Of a stretch of DNA of 64,000 nucleotides, positions 18,539 to 26,427 are shown piece by piece (within the stretch, counting starts at the first letter, position 1; each line of letters starts with the position of its first letter). Position numbers and translations under genes: made by a program. This stretch comes from Candidatus Rubrivivax defluviihabitans (lineage in GTDB: Bacteria > Pseudomonadota > Gammaproteobacteria > Burkholderiales > Burkholderiaceae_C). The stretch lies in contig JADJMW010000004.1 in NCBI GenBank assembly GCA_016709385.1, positions 248,001-312,000 of the forward strand. The letters are read 5' to 3'. Below the pieces are notes generated by a model. It ran no database searches. It was not told the origin of the DNA and worked only from the letters and a program-made list of their open reading frames with translations.

Positions 18539-19078
18539 ATGATGAAGCCGGATGACGACCCCTTCGTGCCGCTGGCTGCGGAAAGCCTGGTCGACGAACT
18601 CGATCTGCTGCGGCGATCACCCGCGCGCGGTGCCGAATCTGGCCAGATCGTGCCCGGCGTACCAGTGATCGGGCGACTCGAAGGCTTCGACATCACCGAG
18701 CAGCCCCTGGTGTCGCGGCTGGCCGCCTGCCCGGGCGAGGTCGTGCCGGCGCGCTGCACGGTGGCCCTGCGCCGCGCGCTGATGGGGCGCGATGTGCTGG
18801 TGGTTTTCGTCGACGGCGATCCGCGCGCGCCGGTGATCATCGGTGTGCTGGAGCCGCGGCCGCTGCTGGCTGGTGATGCGCCATCGAAGCTGCCGGCGAG
18901 CGTGACCGTCGACGGCGACCGCCACGTGATCGAGGCCGATCGCGAGGTGGTCCTGCGCTGCGGCGACGCCAGCATCACGCTGACGCGGGCCGGCAAGGTG
19001 ATCATCAAGGGCAGCTACATCCTCAGCCGCAGCAGCGGCTACAACAAGATCAAGGGCGCGGCGATCGACCTCAATTGA
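18539..19078 (+). CDS. DUF6484-type T6SS protein
   Basis: A 179-residue protein with segments IGRLEGFDITEQPLVSRL, DVLVVFVDGDPRAPVIIGVL and a terminal beta-rich part (VTVDGDRHVIEADREVVLRC, ITLTRAGKVIIKGSYILSRS). The last part resembles VgrG needle ends. The middle matches what I recall of DUF6484, a family found with DUF2169 proteins next to vgrG. It starts 7 bases after vgrG with AGGGGG as ribosome binding site. It may act as a spike extension or an adaptor between VgrG and cargo; that is inference. Confidence 0.7.
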   Translation: MMKPDDDPFVPLAAESLVDELDLLRRSPARGAESGQIVPGVPVIGRLEGFDITEQPLVSRLAACPGEVVPARCTVALRRALMGRDVLVVFVDGDPRAPVIIGVLEPRPLLAGDAPSKLPASVTVDGDRHVIEADREVVLRCGDASITLTRAGKVIIKGSYILSRSSGYNKIKGAAIDLN

Positions 19079-19113
19079 GGCCGCGCGACCGACCCAGTGC
19101 TGGCGACGCGACG

Positions 19114-20175
19114 ATGTGGCAGGTCGACAACCGCACCCCGTTTGCCACCGAGCGCGGCTGGGTGCGGGACCGCGACGGTAGCGAGGTTTGGCTGGTGGCG
19201 GTCAAGGCCACCTTCGACGTTTTGCCCGACGGCACGACCGCGGTGGCCAAGGAGCAGCCACCTGTGCTGCGCCTGCCCGAACACTTCGGCGAGCCTGGCC
19301 AGAGCAGCGTCCGGTACGACGCCGACCTGATACTGACCAAGAAGACCACCGACATCGTCGTGGTCGGACAGGCCTACGCCCCCGAAGGCCGCGAGGTCAC
19401 GCAGCTGGACTGCGGCTTCAAGGTGGGCACGCTGCAGAAAGTGCTGCGCGTCTTCGGCGACCGGACCTGGGGCGCCTTCGGTCCGAGCCGCCCCGAGCCC
19501 TTCGTCACGATGCCGCTGGTCTGGGAGCGCGCCTACGGCGGCGTGGACCGGAGGTCGGACACGCCTGAGAAGGACTGGGACTGGCGCAATCCGGTGGGCA
19601 CGGGCTTTGCCGTCTCGTCACGCAACGCGCAGAGGCTCGCGCTGCCGAATGTCGAGGACCCGAAGCGGTTGATCGGCGCTTGGAGCGACCGCCCGGCGCC
19701 CGCGGGCTTCGGCGTCGTCGCCAGCCACTGGCAGCCCCGCGTCGGCTTCGCCGGCACCTACGACGACCGCTGGATGAGGACACGCCAGCCGCTGCTGGCT
19801 GAGGATATGGACGAGCGCTGGTACCAGAGCGCACCGGCCGACCAGCAGGCGCCGGCCTTCCTGCGCGGCGGCGAGCCGGTCGTGCTGCACAACCTGAGCC
19901 CGCAGGGGCGGATGCAGTTCGTTCTGCCGAAGGTCTACCTCGGGTTCGAGACGCGCTTCTACGACGGCAGCCGGCAACTGCACACTCGGCGTGCGCTGCA
20001 CACCGTCATCCTAGAGCCTGACCACGAGACCGGCCCGCGTGTGAGCCTGGTCTGGCACAGCGCGCTGCCCTGCCACTTCAAGGTGCAGAAGCTCGAGCGG
20101 ACGGTGATCACGCTGAAGACCGACCTGAGCACCGGCGCGCGGCTGACGGACGACGCCGACCTGGAGCTGGCTTGA
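19114..20175 (+). CDS. DUF2169 T6SS adaptor-like protein
   Basis: A 353-residue DUF2169-family protein, recognised by its N terminus (MWQVDNRTPFATERGW, then EVWLVAVKATFDV), the central VWERAYGGVDRR, NPVGTGF and LPNVEDPKRLIG, and the C-terminal PRVSLVWHSALPCHF. DUF2169 proteins act as adaptors loading particular toxins on to VgrG in characterised T6SS clusters. ATG 19114 is chosen over an in-frame TTG at 19075 that overlaps the previous stop, because family similarity starts exactly there. Neighbours (DUF6484, ketosynthase-like, DUF4150 toxin) complete a common effector-delivery cassette. Confidence 0.85.
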   Translation: MWQVDNRTPFATERGWVRDRDGSEVWLVAVKATFDVLPDGTTAVAKEQPPVLRLPEHFGEPGQSSVRYDADLILTKKTTDIVVVGQAYAPEGREVTQLDCGFKVGTLQKVLRVFGDRTWGAFGPSRPEPFVTMPLVWERAYGGVDRRSDTPEKDWDWRNPVGTGFAVSSRNAQRLALPNVEDPKRLIGAWSDRPAPAGFGVVASHWQPRVGFAGTYDDRWMRTRQPLLAEDMDERWYQSAPADQQAPAFLRGGEPVVLHNLSPQGRMQFVLPKVYLGFETRFYDGSRQLHTRRALHTVILEPDHETGPRVSLVWHSALPCHFKVQKLERTVITLKTDLSTGARLTDDADLELA

Positions 20176-20202
20176 GCGCCGCGGGTCCCCAGTGAGCCCG
20201 GC

Positions 20203-21279
20203 ATGAGCGAGCGTGTCTTCATCACCGGCCTGGGCGCGAACACGGCTGTGGGCCGCAGCGCGTGGGCGAGCGCTGCCGCCGTCCGCGCCGGGATCAGCGG
20301 CTTCACGCAGCACCCGTACATGATCGACACCGCGGGCGAGCCGATGCGCGTGGCGCTCGCGCCGTGGCTCGACATCGGCCTGCAGGGCGTCGAGCGCTTC
20401 GAGGCGCTGCTCTTCCCGGCCATCGACGAAGCGCTGTCGGTGCTGCCATCGCCACCCGGGCCCGCTTCACGTTGGGGCATTGCGCTAGGGCTGCCTAGCC
20501 CGCGGCCCGGCCTGGCGGACGACATTGGCACCGAGCTCACCTCACGGCTCAGGCGGCACTACGCGTCGGTGTTCGGCACTTCGGCCGTCTTCGCGGCCGG
20601 CCATGCCGCTGGCCTGCTCGGGCTGCAGGCGGCATGCGCAAAGCTCGCCCAAGGCGCGCTCGACGTCTGCGTGGTGGCCGGCGTCGACAGCTGGCTCGAG
20701 CCCGAGACGCTCGAATGGCTGGAACAGTGCAACCAACTGCACGGCGCAGGTCCGCTGAACAACGCCTGGGGCTTCATTCCCGGCGAGGCGGGCGCGGCGT
20801 TGCTGCTCGTCGGCGAGAGCGCGGCGCGCGCGATGGGCCTGCAGCCGCTGGCCGCCGTGCTGGGCGTGGGCAGCGCGCACGAGCCCAAGCGCATCAAGAC
20901 CGAGACGGTGTGCATAGGCGAAGGCCTGACCGAGGCCTTCAGCGCGGCGCTGGCCACGCTGCGAGCGGGCAGCAAGGTCACCGACATCTACTGCGACATG
21001 AACGGCGAGCCGTATCGCGCCGACGAGTTCGGCTTCACCGCGCTGCGCACCAAGGAGCACTTCGAGTCGGCCAGCGACTTCGTGGCGCCGGCCGACTGCT
21101 TTGGCGACGTCTCGGCCGCCGGCGGACCACTGCACCTGATGCTGGCCTGCGTGGCCGAGCAAAAGGGCTATGCCAACGGGTCGCTCGCCTTCGCCTGGGC
21201 CAGCGCCGAGATGGGCGAGCGCGCCGCGGCGCTCGTCGCCACGCCGGCGCACGGCGCCACGGCGGGCGAAAAGGGCTGA
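20203..21279 (+). CDS. Ketosynthase-like (thiolase-fold) protein lacking catalytic residues
   Basis: A 358-residue protein with the beta-ketoacyl synthase layout: VFITGLGANTAVG at the start, ACAKLAQGALDVCVVAGVDS, and a late GDVSAAGGPLHLMLA. By visual alignment all three active-site positions differ: the nucleophilic Cys is His134 (AAGHAAG), the first His is Asn267 (DMNGEP) and the second is Asp302 (FGDVSAAG). It is therefore probably a non-enzymatic scaffold. It lies between the DUF2169 adaptor and the DUF4150 toxin, 3 bases before the latter, so a role in toxin folding, loading or stability is plausible. The alignment was made by eye. Confidence 0.75.
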   Translation: MSERVFITGLGANTAVGRSAWASAAAVRAGISGFTQHPYMIDTAGEPMRVALAPWLDIGLQGVERFEALLFPAIDEALSVLPSPPGPASRWGIALGLPSPRPGLADDIGTELTSRLRRHYASVFGTSAVFAAGHAAGLLGLQAACAKLAQGALDVCVVAGVDSWLEPETLEWLEQCNQLHGAGPLNNAWGFIPGEAGAALLLVGESAARAMGLQPLAAVLGVGSAHEPKRIKTETVCIGEGLTEAFSAALATLRAGSKVTDIYCDMNGEPYRADEFGFTALRTKEHFESASDFVAPADCFGDVSAAGGPLHLMLACVAEQKGYANGSLAFAWASAEMGERAAALVATPAHGATAGEKG

Positions 21280-21282
21280 GCG

Positions 21283-22167
21283 ATGCCGGTCACCGTCAAG
21301 GTCAATGGCGTGGCCAACTCGCTGGTCCACAAGGGCAGCAACGGCATCTCGATCGCCACGATTCCGGACGTCTGCAAGACGCCGTCTCCCGGCGGCCCGG
21401 TGCCGATCCCCTACCCCAACATCTCGCAGTCGATGACGCTGGCCAAGGGCACGACCACGGTCAAGGCCGATGGCGGGATGATGATCGCCAACAAGGGCAG
21501 CGAGTTCTCGATGTCCAACGGCGACAACCCTGGTGTGGCCGGCGGCGTCAAGTCATCTACCTTCATGAAGGAGAGTACGTGGATCCTGTACTCGTTCGAC
21601 GTGAAGATGGACGGGAAGAATGCTTGTCGGCTCTCCGATAAGAAGTTTCAGAATCATGAGAACACGGTGGATCTTGCTGGCGAGGTACAGGCAGGGGTGC
21701 CCACCGTTATGCTCGTTTGCGGCGAGTGCGGCAGCTACTCCAAGCTTCAGAAGAAGCGCGCGCAGGCGCAGAACGAAGGCGAGCAGGATTTCGAGCGCGA
21801 CCATATCCCTGCGAAGGCTACGCTCCGCGAGCGCGCGTTCAAGAAGGCTGGGCCGGGCATCAGCGACAGTGAGCGCGACTGCATTGCAGGCAAGGTGGAA
21901 AGCCGTGGAATAGCCGTGGCAATCCCGAAGAGTGCGCATCGCGGGTTCAGTCCGACCTGTGGCAGCCGGAACAAGGCCCTGATGGCCAGCGACTCGAATA
22001 GCAAGGAGAGCATGGCCGCCGCGGTCGATCGCGACTTGGCGGCAATGAAGGCGCACCTAAAGGGTACTGACTGTGAAGCCGCCTACGACGATGCCGCCGA
22101 GAAAGTCAAGGCGCACGACAATGAAAAGATGATGGACGACGTCATCGACGAATGCACCGGCGGGTGA
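21283..22167 (+). CDS. PAAR-like (DUF4150) protein with C-terminal toxin domain
   Basis: A 294-residue chimera. Residues 1-135 match DUF4150, a PAAR-like tip that caps VgrG (PDVCKTPSPGGPVPIPYPN, LAKGTTTVKADGG, SFDVKMDGKNACR). The remainder is a cargo domain with CGECG, then FERDHIPAK (Asp173-His174) and AIPKSAHRGFSPTCGSRN (His219). The DH...H spacing resembles HNH/His-Me-finger nuclease toxins of polymorphic toxin families, so DNase or RNase activity is likely but unproven. From about 21,590 the codons become noticeably less GC-biased than in the tip domain, as in a swapped cargo module. Two genes of a repeated domain follow immediately. Confidence 0.78.
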   Translation: MPVTVKVNGVANSLVHKGSNGISIATIPDVCKTPSPGGPVPIPYPNISQSMTLAKGTTTVKADGGMMIANKGSEFSMSNGDNPGVAGGVKSSTFMKESTWILYSFDVKMDGKNACRLSDKKFQNHENTVDLAGEVQAGVPTVMLVCGECGSYSKLQKKRAQAQNEGEQDFERDHIPAKATLRERAFKKAGPGISDSERDCIAGKVESRGIAVAIPKSAHRGFSPTCGSRNKALMASDSNSKESMAAAVDRDLAAMKAHLKGTDCEAAYDDAAEKVKAHDNEKMMDDVIDECTGG

Positions 22168-22208
22168 CCGCCGGGCGATCCGCAACGACATCCCTGATAA
22201 GGAACCGC

Positions 22209-22670
22209 ATGAACTACGAGCAATGGCTGAAATTGTTTGGCCGGGCGGCGAACGACCCCGACGTCGCGGCGACTGTAGCGTTAGCCGGCATCAGCAAGAA
22301 CCTGGCCATCGCGACAGACGAGCTAAGCGTGGCTGCGGACGTGCCCGGCCAGGGCTTGACCATCGTCTTCACCGACGAGTCCATCCTGCGGCCAGACACA
22401 GGACTGGTTGGGCGGCCCGTGCTCACGTCGGTGACGATGCTATTGAAGCATCCTTCAGCGCCGCAACTTTACCGTGGCCCGCTACCGCACGGTCTGACGT
22501 CCGATACCACGCAGGCAGCAATGCGGCAACGCTTTGGTGCTCCCATCGAGTCCGGCGACGGCCGACCTTGGGACGTGTTCCGTGTTGACGGTCTGGATTT
22601 GGCGCCGACATATAGCCGCGACTTGCAGTCGATCGCTCGCCTGACCTTGCGCGTTCCCGGTGGCCGTTGA
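22209..22670 (+). CDS. Hypothetical protein, candidate immunity (single-domain)
   Basis: A 153-residue soluble protein with no signal peptide and no family recognised. It has a repeated-domain pattern also seen twice in the next gene: LFGxxxxDPxV near the start (WLKLFGRAANDPDV), a central GQGLTIVFTDES, VTMLLKH...LYRGPLPHGL, and a final SIARLTLRV. It begins 41 bases after the toxin gene. A cytoplasmic protein directly downstream of a nuclease-type toxin is the expected place for immunity. Base composition is closer to that of the toxin tail than to the core T6SS genes. Confidence 0.6.
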   Translation: MNYEQWLKLFGRAANDPDVAATVALAGISKNLAIATDELSVAADVPGQGLTIVFTDESILRPDTGLVGRPVLTSVTMLLKHPSAPQLYRGPLPHGLTSDTTQAAMRQRFGAPIESGDGRPWDVFRVDGLDLAPTYSRDLQSIARLTLRVPGGR

Positions 22671-22685
22671 CACGGGCCCAGCGTT

Positions 22686-23672
22686 ATGCCTTACCCGTGG
22701 CCAATCGACCTGCTCGGCCTCGCCCTCAACGATCCGAGGGTGACAGCCGAGCTGCAGCAGCATGGTATCCGCCCACCTGCGCCAACCGCGATGGCCGCAG
22801 ACGATCTGCCAGACCTCTGGTTACAGGCCACCGCCGCCGGCATGGAATTCGGCTTTGAAAGCAGTGCGAAGTTGGATGCTGGGGAAACGGATCGGCCAGC
22901 AGTTCTGCGCCTCTCGCAGGTCTATTTCTACGGCCGCCATCCAAACATGATCGCCTATAGCGGGGTGTTGCCCTTCGGCCTGTCGATGTCGGACAACCGG
23001 ACCGCCGTGCGCATGAAGCTCGCGGTCACCGGTGCCGCTTGCCGCCCGTATCGGCGAGACGCCTTCGACCTCGGAATTTCCACGCTTGTCGTGGCATATG
23101 GGGCCAATGGTGCAGACATCGACTTCCTCCTGTTTCTGCTCGCTGCACGGCCCCCAGAACAATCGTCGCGGCAGCAGCAGCCGACACTCGAGGCCATCTT
23201 GGCGCTGTTCGGCAAACCGCTGACCGACGCTGCGGTCGCGCGGAATCTGGCGCATTTGAACTGGCCCGCGCGCTCCGACGCCGTGCGCCACGGTGGCCTG
23301 GTCAGCTTGCGCCGGTCCCACGGTATCGATGTGATCGGCCGCGCGCCATTCATCATGCGGCCGCGGCCCGAGACGCCTTCGGCCGCCACAAATGTCCTAA
23401 CCGAGGTGGTGCTTTACCGACCTGGTGCGCTCGGCTCGGCCGGGTGGCGTGGCGACTTGCCCTTCGACCTGCACTGGAACGACGGGCCGGAGGAATTGAG
23501 TCGCAAGGTGCCTCAACCGGCACACGGCACCCACGAAGACGACTTCTCGGGCTGGACTTTGCGGCATGAAGCGGCCTTCAGCGCCCAAGTTCACTACAGC
23601 ACGATGGAGAACTTCATCGTCCGTGTGCGTGTAATGGCGCCGGGTGTTTGGGAACGCTTGGCCTCCGCTTGA
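22686..23672 (+). CDS. Hypothetical protein, two-domain relative of the preceding gene
   Basis: A 328-residue protein made of two tandem copies of the domain in the upstream 153-residue protein. Copy one runs about residues 5-158 (LLGLALNDPRV, LRLSQVYFYG, YSGVLPFGL) and copy two about 167-325 (ILALFGKPLTDAAV, LTEVVLYRPG, WRGDLPFDL). No signal peptide or membrane segment is seen and no family was recognised. It starts 15 bases after the preceding gene, so the two are co-transcribed behind the toxin. It may be a second immunity protein or a paralogue guarding against a related toxin. Confidence 0.6.
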   Translation: MPYPWPIDLLGLALNDPRVTAELQQHGIRPPAPTAMAADDLPDLWLQATAAGMEFGFESSAKLDAGETDRPAVLRLSQVYFYGRHPNMIAYSGVLPFGLSMSDNRTAVRMKLAVTGAACRPYRRDAFDLGISTLVVAYGANGADIDFLLFLLAARPPEQSSRQQQPTLEAILALFGKPLTDAAVARNLAHLNWPARSDAVRHGGLVSLRRSHGIDVIGRAPFIMRPRPETPSAATNVLTEVVLYRPGALGSAGWRGDLPFDLHWNDGPEELSRKVPQPAHGTHEDDFSGWTLRHEAAFSAQVHYSTMENFIVRVRVMAPGVWERLASA

Positions 23673-23844
23673 ATTTGTCGCTCGGGTCACGCTCCCGCTC
23701 CCGGAGCAGATCCGGGGTCAAGGATCCTGCGTCAGTTTTCTGATATTCCCTCCCATCGGAGGTTGCTGGCGAAGTACGCATGGCCATCCTCGCAGGGACG
23801 GGCTCAGCTCTTGCCTTCTGCCTCGTCCAACAAGTTTGACAACG

Positions 23845-23868
23845 CGGCATCACGCCATCATGATGCCG
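23845..23868. promoter_or_regulatory. Inverted repeat before vapB, possible autoregulatory operator
   Basis: Arms CGGCATCA (23845-23852) and TGATGCCG (23861-23868) form a perfect 8-base inverted repeat ending two bases before the vapB ATG; a second palindrome, CATCATGATG, overlaps it. Ribbon-helix-helix antitoxins usually bind such repeats at their own promoter. No convincing -35/-10 pair was found beside it. Confidence 0.45.
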
Positions 23869-23870
23869 AA

Positions 23871-24116
23871 ATGCGAACCACCGTTAACCTCCCAGCCGAT
23901 TTGCACAACGCAGTTGCTTCCATCGCTGCGCACAGCCGCAAGAGCATGAATCAGACGGTGGCTGACCTCATTCGCCAGGCGCTGGCCCAGCCAGCGACAC
24001 CTGTCGATGCCGAGGGCAACGCCCTCGTGCGTGTCGACAAGGCGACCGGGCTGCCAACTGTCCGATCACCGCGGCCTGTATCGGCTGAGGATGTCAGGGC
24101 GTTGGAGGACGATTGA
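23871..24116 (+). CDS. VapB-like ribbon-helix-helix antitoxin
   Basis: An 81-residue protein opening MRTTVNLPADLHNAVASIA and continuing SMNQTVADLIRQAL, the pattern of a ribbon-helix-helix DNA-binding domain (strand, then two helices). The C-terminal half (LVRVDKATGLPTVRSPRPVS) would be the toxin-binding tail. ATG 23871 is chosen because the fold starts there; the in-frame extension upstream (TTG 23763) is not conserved-looking. Its stop overlaps the start of the PIN-domain toxin (TGATG), a standard toxin-antitoxin arrangement. Confidence 0.8.
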   Translation: MRTTVNLPADLHNAVASIAAHSRKSMNQTVADLIRQALAQPATPVDAEGNALVRVDKATGLPTVRSPRPVSAEDVRALEDD

Positions 24117-24553
24117 TGCCCGCCGCCAAGAACCGGGGGATTGCCAAACCGTCGGCGGCCACCTTGCTGGACGGCAACCTGCTGATCGCGCTGGTCGATG
24201 AAGCGCATGTTCATCACGTCCAGGCGCGGTCGTGGTTCTTGAATTTGCCCGGCGGATTTGCCACCTGCCCGATCACTCAGGGTACCCTGTTGCGATTGAT
24301 GATGCGTGTGAGCGGCCTGGGTGCCGAACAGGCCACGGCCGTGCTGATGGCTTTGACCCGTCATGCAAGACACCACTTCTGGCCGGACTCCTTGCCTTAC
24401 GAGCAGGTGCAGTGGCACGGCGTCATGGGGCATCGTCAGGTCACGGATGCCTATCTGGCTGCACTGGCACGACATCATGGCGGCAAGCTCGCGAGCTTCG
24501 ACCGGGGGTTGGTCGCCTTGCATCGTGACGTGGCGGTGGCGGTCGCAGATTAG
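24116..24553 (+). CDS. VapC-like PIN-domain toxin
   Basis: A 145-residue PIN-domain protein, in known cases a Mg-dependent RNase. Acidic active-site residues are seen at Asp19 (LLDGNLLIALV), Asp111 (QVTDAYLAALA) and Asp129 (LASFDRGL), in the usual order and spacing. HHVQARSWF follows the first acid as in other VapC proteins. The start overlaps the antitoxin stop by one base. The pair sits between the T6SS cargo genes and the rest of the locus and may stabilise the exchanged segment. Confidence 0.85.
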   Translation: MPAAKNRGIAKPSAATLLDGNLLIALVDEAHVHHVQARSWFLNLPGGFATCPITQGTLLRLMMRVSGLGAEQATAVLMALTRHARHHFWPDSLPYEQVQWHGVMGHRQVTDAYLAALARHHGGKLASFDRGLVALHRDVAVAVAD

Positions 24554-24641
24554 CTTGCTACAGGGTCGAGACGGAGGCGGCGTGTCTTGGTGGCTTCGAA
24601 TCGTTGAAACCGATCACCGTGGCGAGTCGGTCTGAGGTCGA

Positions 24642-25919
24642 ATGATGATGCCGCTTCACCGCCCTGTCATCGAACGTGTCGTCACGCAGCACGCCGAAGA
24701 CGCTGCCGTCTTGCGTGCAACCCGCGCCACACTGGTCCGGTCGCCGCATGTCGAATTGCATCGCCTCGCCCGCCACGACGAGCGCCTTTATGCCCACCTC
24801 GACGGCCTGCAGGTTGCAGGCGACGAAGGCCACCGCATCGCCCAGACCGCGCTTGAGTCCCCCGGAGTCGGCGAGATCTTCGTCGTCGCCGTCACCGCCC
24901 TCGATCACCAGGACCGCGCCCAAGTCGATCGCCTGCTGGCGCTGGTCGGCGTCGTTCCCGACGCCGAACGCGCACTGGCATCCGCCTGCGGCTGGGTGGC
25001 GCCGACTTCGCTGCGCGGCCTGATCGCAGAGCTGCTCGCCTCGTCTGATGCCACCCAGCGCAGGCTCGGCATCGCGGCCTGCGCGCTGCATCGGGTCGAC
25101 CCGGGTGCGGTGCTCGCCCTCGCGATCGAGCACCCGAGCGATCTGCTGCGCGCGCGTGCGCTGCAGGCCGCTGGCGAACTGGGACGCGTCGACCTGCTCG
25201 AGGCCTGTCTCTCGCGCATGGACGAAGGCGATGCCGCATGCCGGTATCGGGCGGCCGCTTCGGCCTTGCTGCTTGGCGGCGGCATGCGCGCCGCGCGCGC
25301 CTTGCAGACCCTCGCGCAGGAGCCGGGCCCCTTCAGCCGCCAGGCGCTGCAACTTCTGCTGCTTCACGCCGACCTAGCGCAGGCGCGCGCCCTCGTTCGC
25401 GAATTGATTGCGCGCCAGGCACCCCCGCGGCTGGTCATCGAGGCCACCGGCTGGGCCGGCGACGTGCAGGCCGTGCCCTGGCTGATCCAGCAGATGGCCG
25501 ACCCCCTTCACGCCCGGGTCGCCGGCGAAGCCTTCACGCTGCTGACCGGCGCCGATCTCGCACGACTCGACCTCGAAGGCCCAGCGCCCGAAATGGTCGA
25601 AGGCGGCCCGACCGAAGACGCCGACGACGACAACATCGACCTCGACCCGGACGAAAGCCTGCCCTGGCCCGCCGTCGCGCGCGTGCAGGCCTGGTGGGAA
25701 GCCCATCGCTCGCGCCTGCCCGCCGGCACACGCTGTTTCATGGGCGGCGCTGCCGACGAAGCGCACTGCCAAGGAGTGCTGCGCGAAGGTGCGCAGCGCC
25801 AGCGCGCCATCGCTGCGTTGTTGCTGAGGCTGATGCGCCCCGAAAGCGTGCTGTTCAACGTCGCCGCGCCGGCACCGCGACAGCAGCGACTGCTCGGCCT
25901 GCCGGTGAAGGTGTCGTAG
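24642..25919 (+). CDS. TIGR02270-like T6SS-associated repeat protein
   Basis: A 425-residue soluble protein. It has a start region (VIERVVTQHAEDAAVLRATR) and HEAT-like helical repeats in the middle (LGIAACALHRVDPGAVLALA, LRARALQAAGELGRVDLLEA, YRAAASALLLGGGMRAARAL). Near the C terminus are LLTGADLARLDLEG, an acidic stretch and PAGTRCFMGG. This matches my recollection of TIGR02270, a family confined to T6SS loci and of unknown function. Three successive ATG codons occur; the first follows GAGGTCGA at suitable spacing. It probably resumes the T6SS locus after the cargo/toxin-antitoxin segment. Confidence 0.72.
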   Translation: MMMPLHRPVIERVVTQHAEDAAVLRATRATLVRSPHVELHRLARHDERLYAHLDGLQVAGDEGHRIAQTALESPGVGEIFVVAVTALDHQDRAQVDRLLALVGVVPDAERALASACGWVAPTSLRGLIAELLASSDATQRRLGIAACALHRVDPGAVLALAIEHPSDLLRARALQAAGELGRVDLLEACLSRMDEGDAACRYRAAASALLLGGGMRAARALQTLAQEPGPFSRQALQLLLLHADLAQARALVRELIARQAPPRLVIEATGWAGDVQAVPWLIQQMADPLHARVAGEAFTLLTGADLARLDLEGPAPEMVEGGPTEDADDDNIDLDPDESLPWPAVARVQAWWEAHRSRLPAGTRCFMGGAADEAHCQGVLREGAQRQRAIAALLLRLMRPESVLFNVAAPAPRQQRLLGLPVKVS

Positions 25920-25965
25920 CGTGGCGACGCCGCGGCCAAGGGCGGCGGCGCGGTCGATCGGTGAC

Positions 25966-26427
25966 ATGCTGATCGCGCTGTACTGTCTGCCGCCGCCCCC
26001 GCCCGCGCCGCCGCGCGACGTCACGGTACGCAAGCCGATCGGTCCCGAGCATGACCTCGTCGTTCGCTGGGTCGCCACGAATTTCTCGGCTGGCTGGGCC
26101 AGCGAGTCCCGCGTCGCGCTCGGCAATCGCCCGCCGAGCCTCTTCATCGCCACCCGCGCCGACACCTTGCTGGGCTTCTGCGCCTACGACGCCACGGCGC
26201 GCGGCCTGGTGGGGCCGATCGGTGTCGCCGAGTCGGCGCGCGGGCAGGGCGTGGGCGCGGCCTTGCTGCGCGGCTGTCTCGACGAAATGCGCGCCGCCGG
26301 CTACGCCTATGCCGTGGCCGGCGCGGTCGGCGCGCCGGCGTTATTCGCCCGCGCGGCCGGCGCGGTGCCGATCGCCGGTTCCACGCCGGGGCTGTATCGC
26401 GGTCTGTTGCGCGATCCCCCGGTTTGA
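25966..26427 (+). CDS. GNAT family N-acetyltransferase
   Basis: A 153-residue acetyltransferase of the GNAT fold. The acetyl-CoA binding motif A is GPIGVAESARGQGVGAALLRGC (shown here for its ARGQGVG core), preceded by the beta strand LLGFCAYDA. The C-terminal part (AYAVAGAVGAPALFARAAGA, STPGLYRGLL) completes the fold. GTG 25921, two bases after the previous stop, is an alternative start adding 15 residues; ATG 25966 is preferred because similarity seems to begin at MLIALYCLPP. The substrate is unknown, and it could be a bystander rather than part of T6SS. Confidence 0.72.
   Translation: MLIALYCLPPPPPAPPRDVTVRKPIGPEHDLVVRWVATNFSAGWASESRVALGNRPPSLFIATRADTLLGFCAYDATARGLVGPIGVAESARGQGVGAALLRGCLDEMRAAGYAYAVAGAVGAPALFARAAGAVPIAGSTPGLYRGLLRDPPV

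Noticed and set aside
23673..23844. Possible insertion-sequence remnant between the immunity-like genes and vapB
   Set aside because: No terminal inverted repeats, target duplication or transposase fragment could be found.
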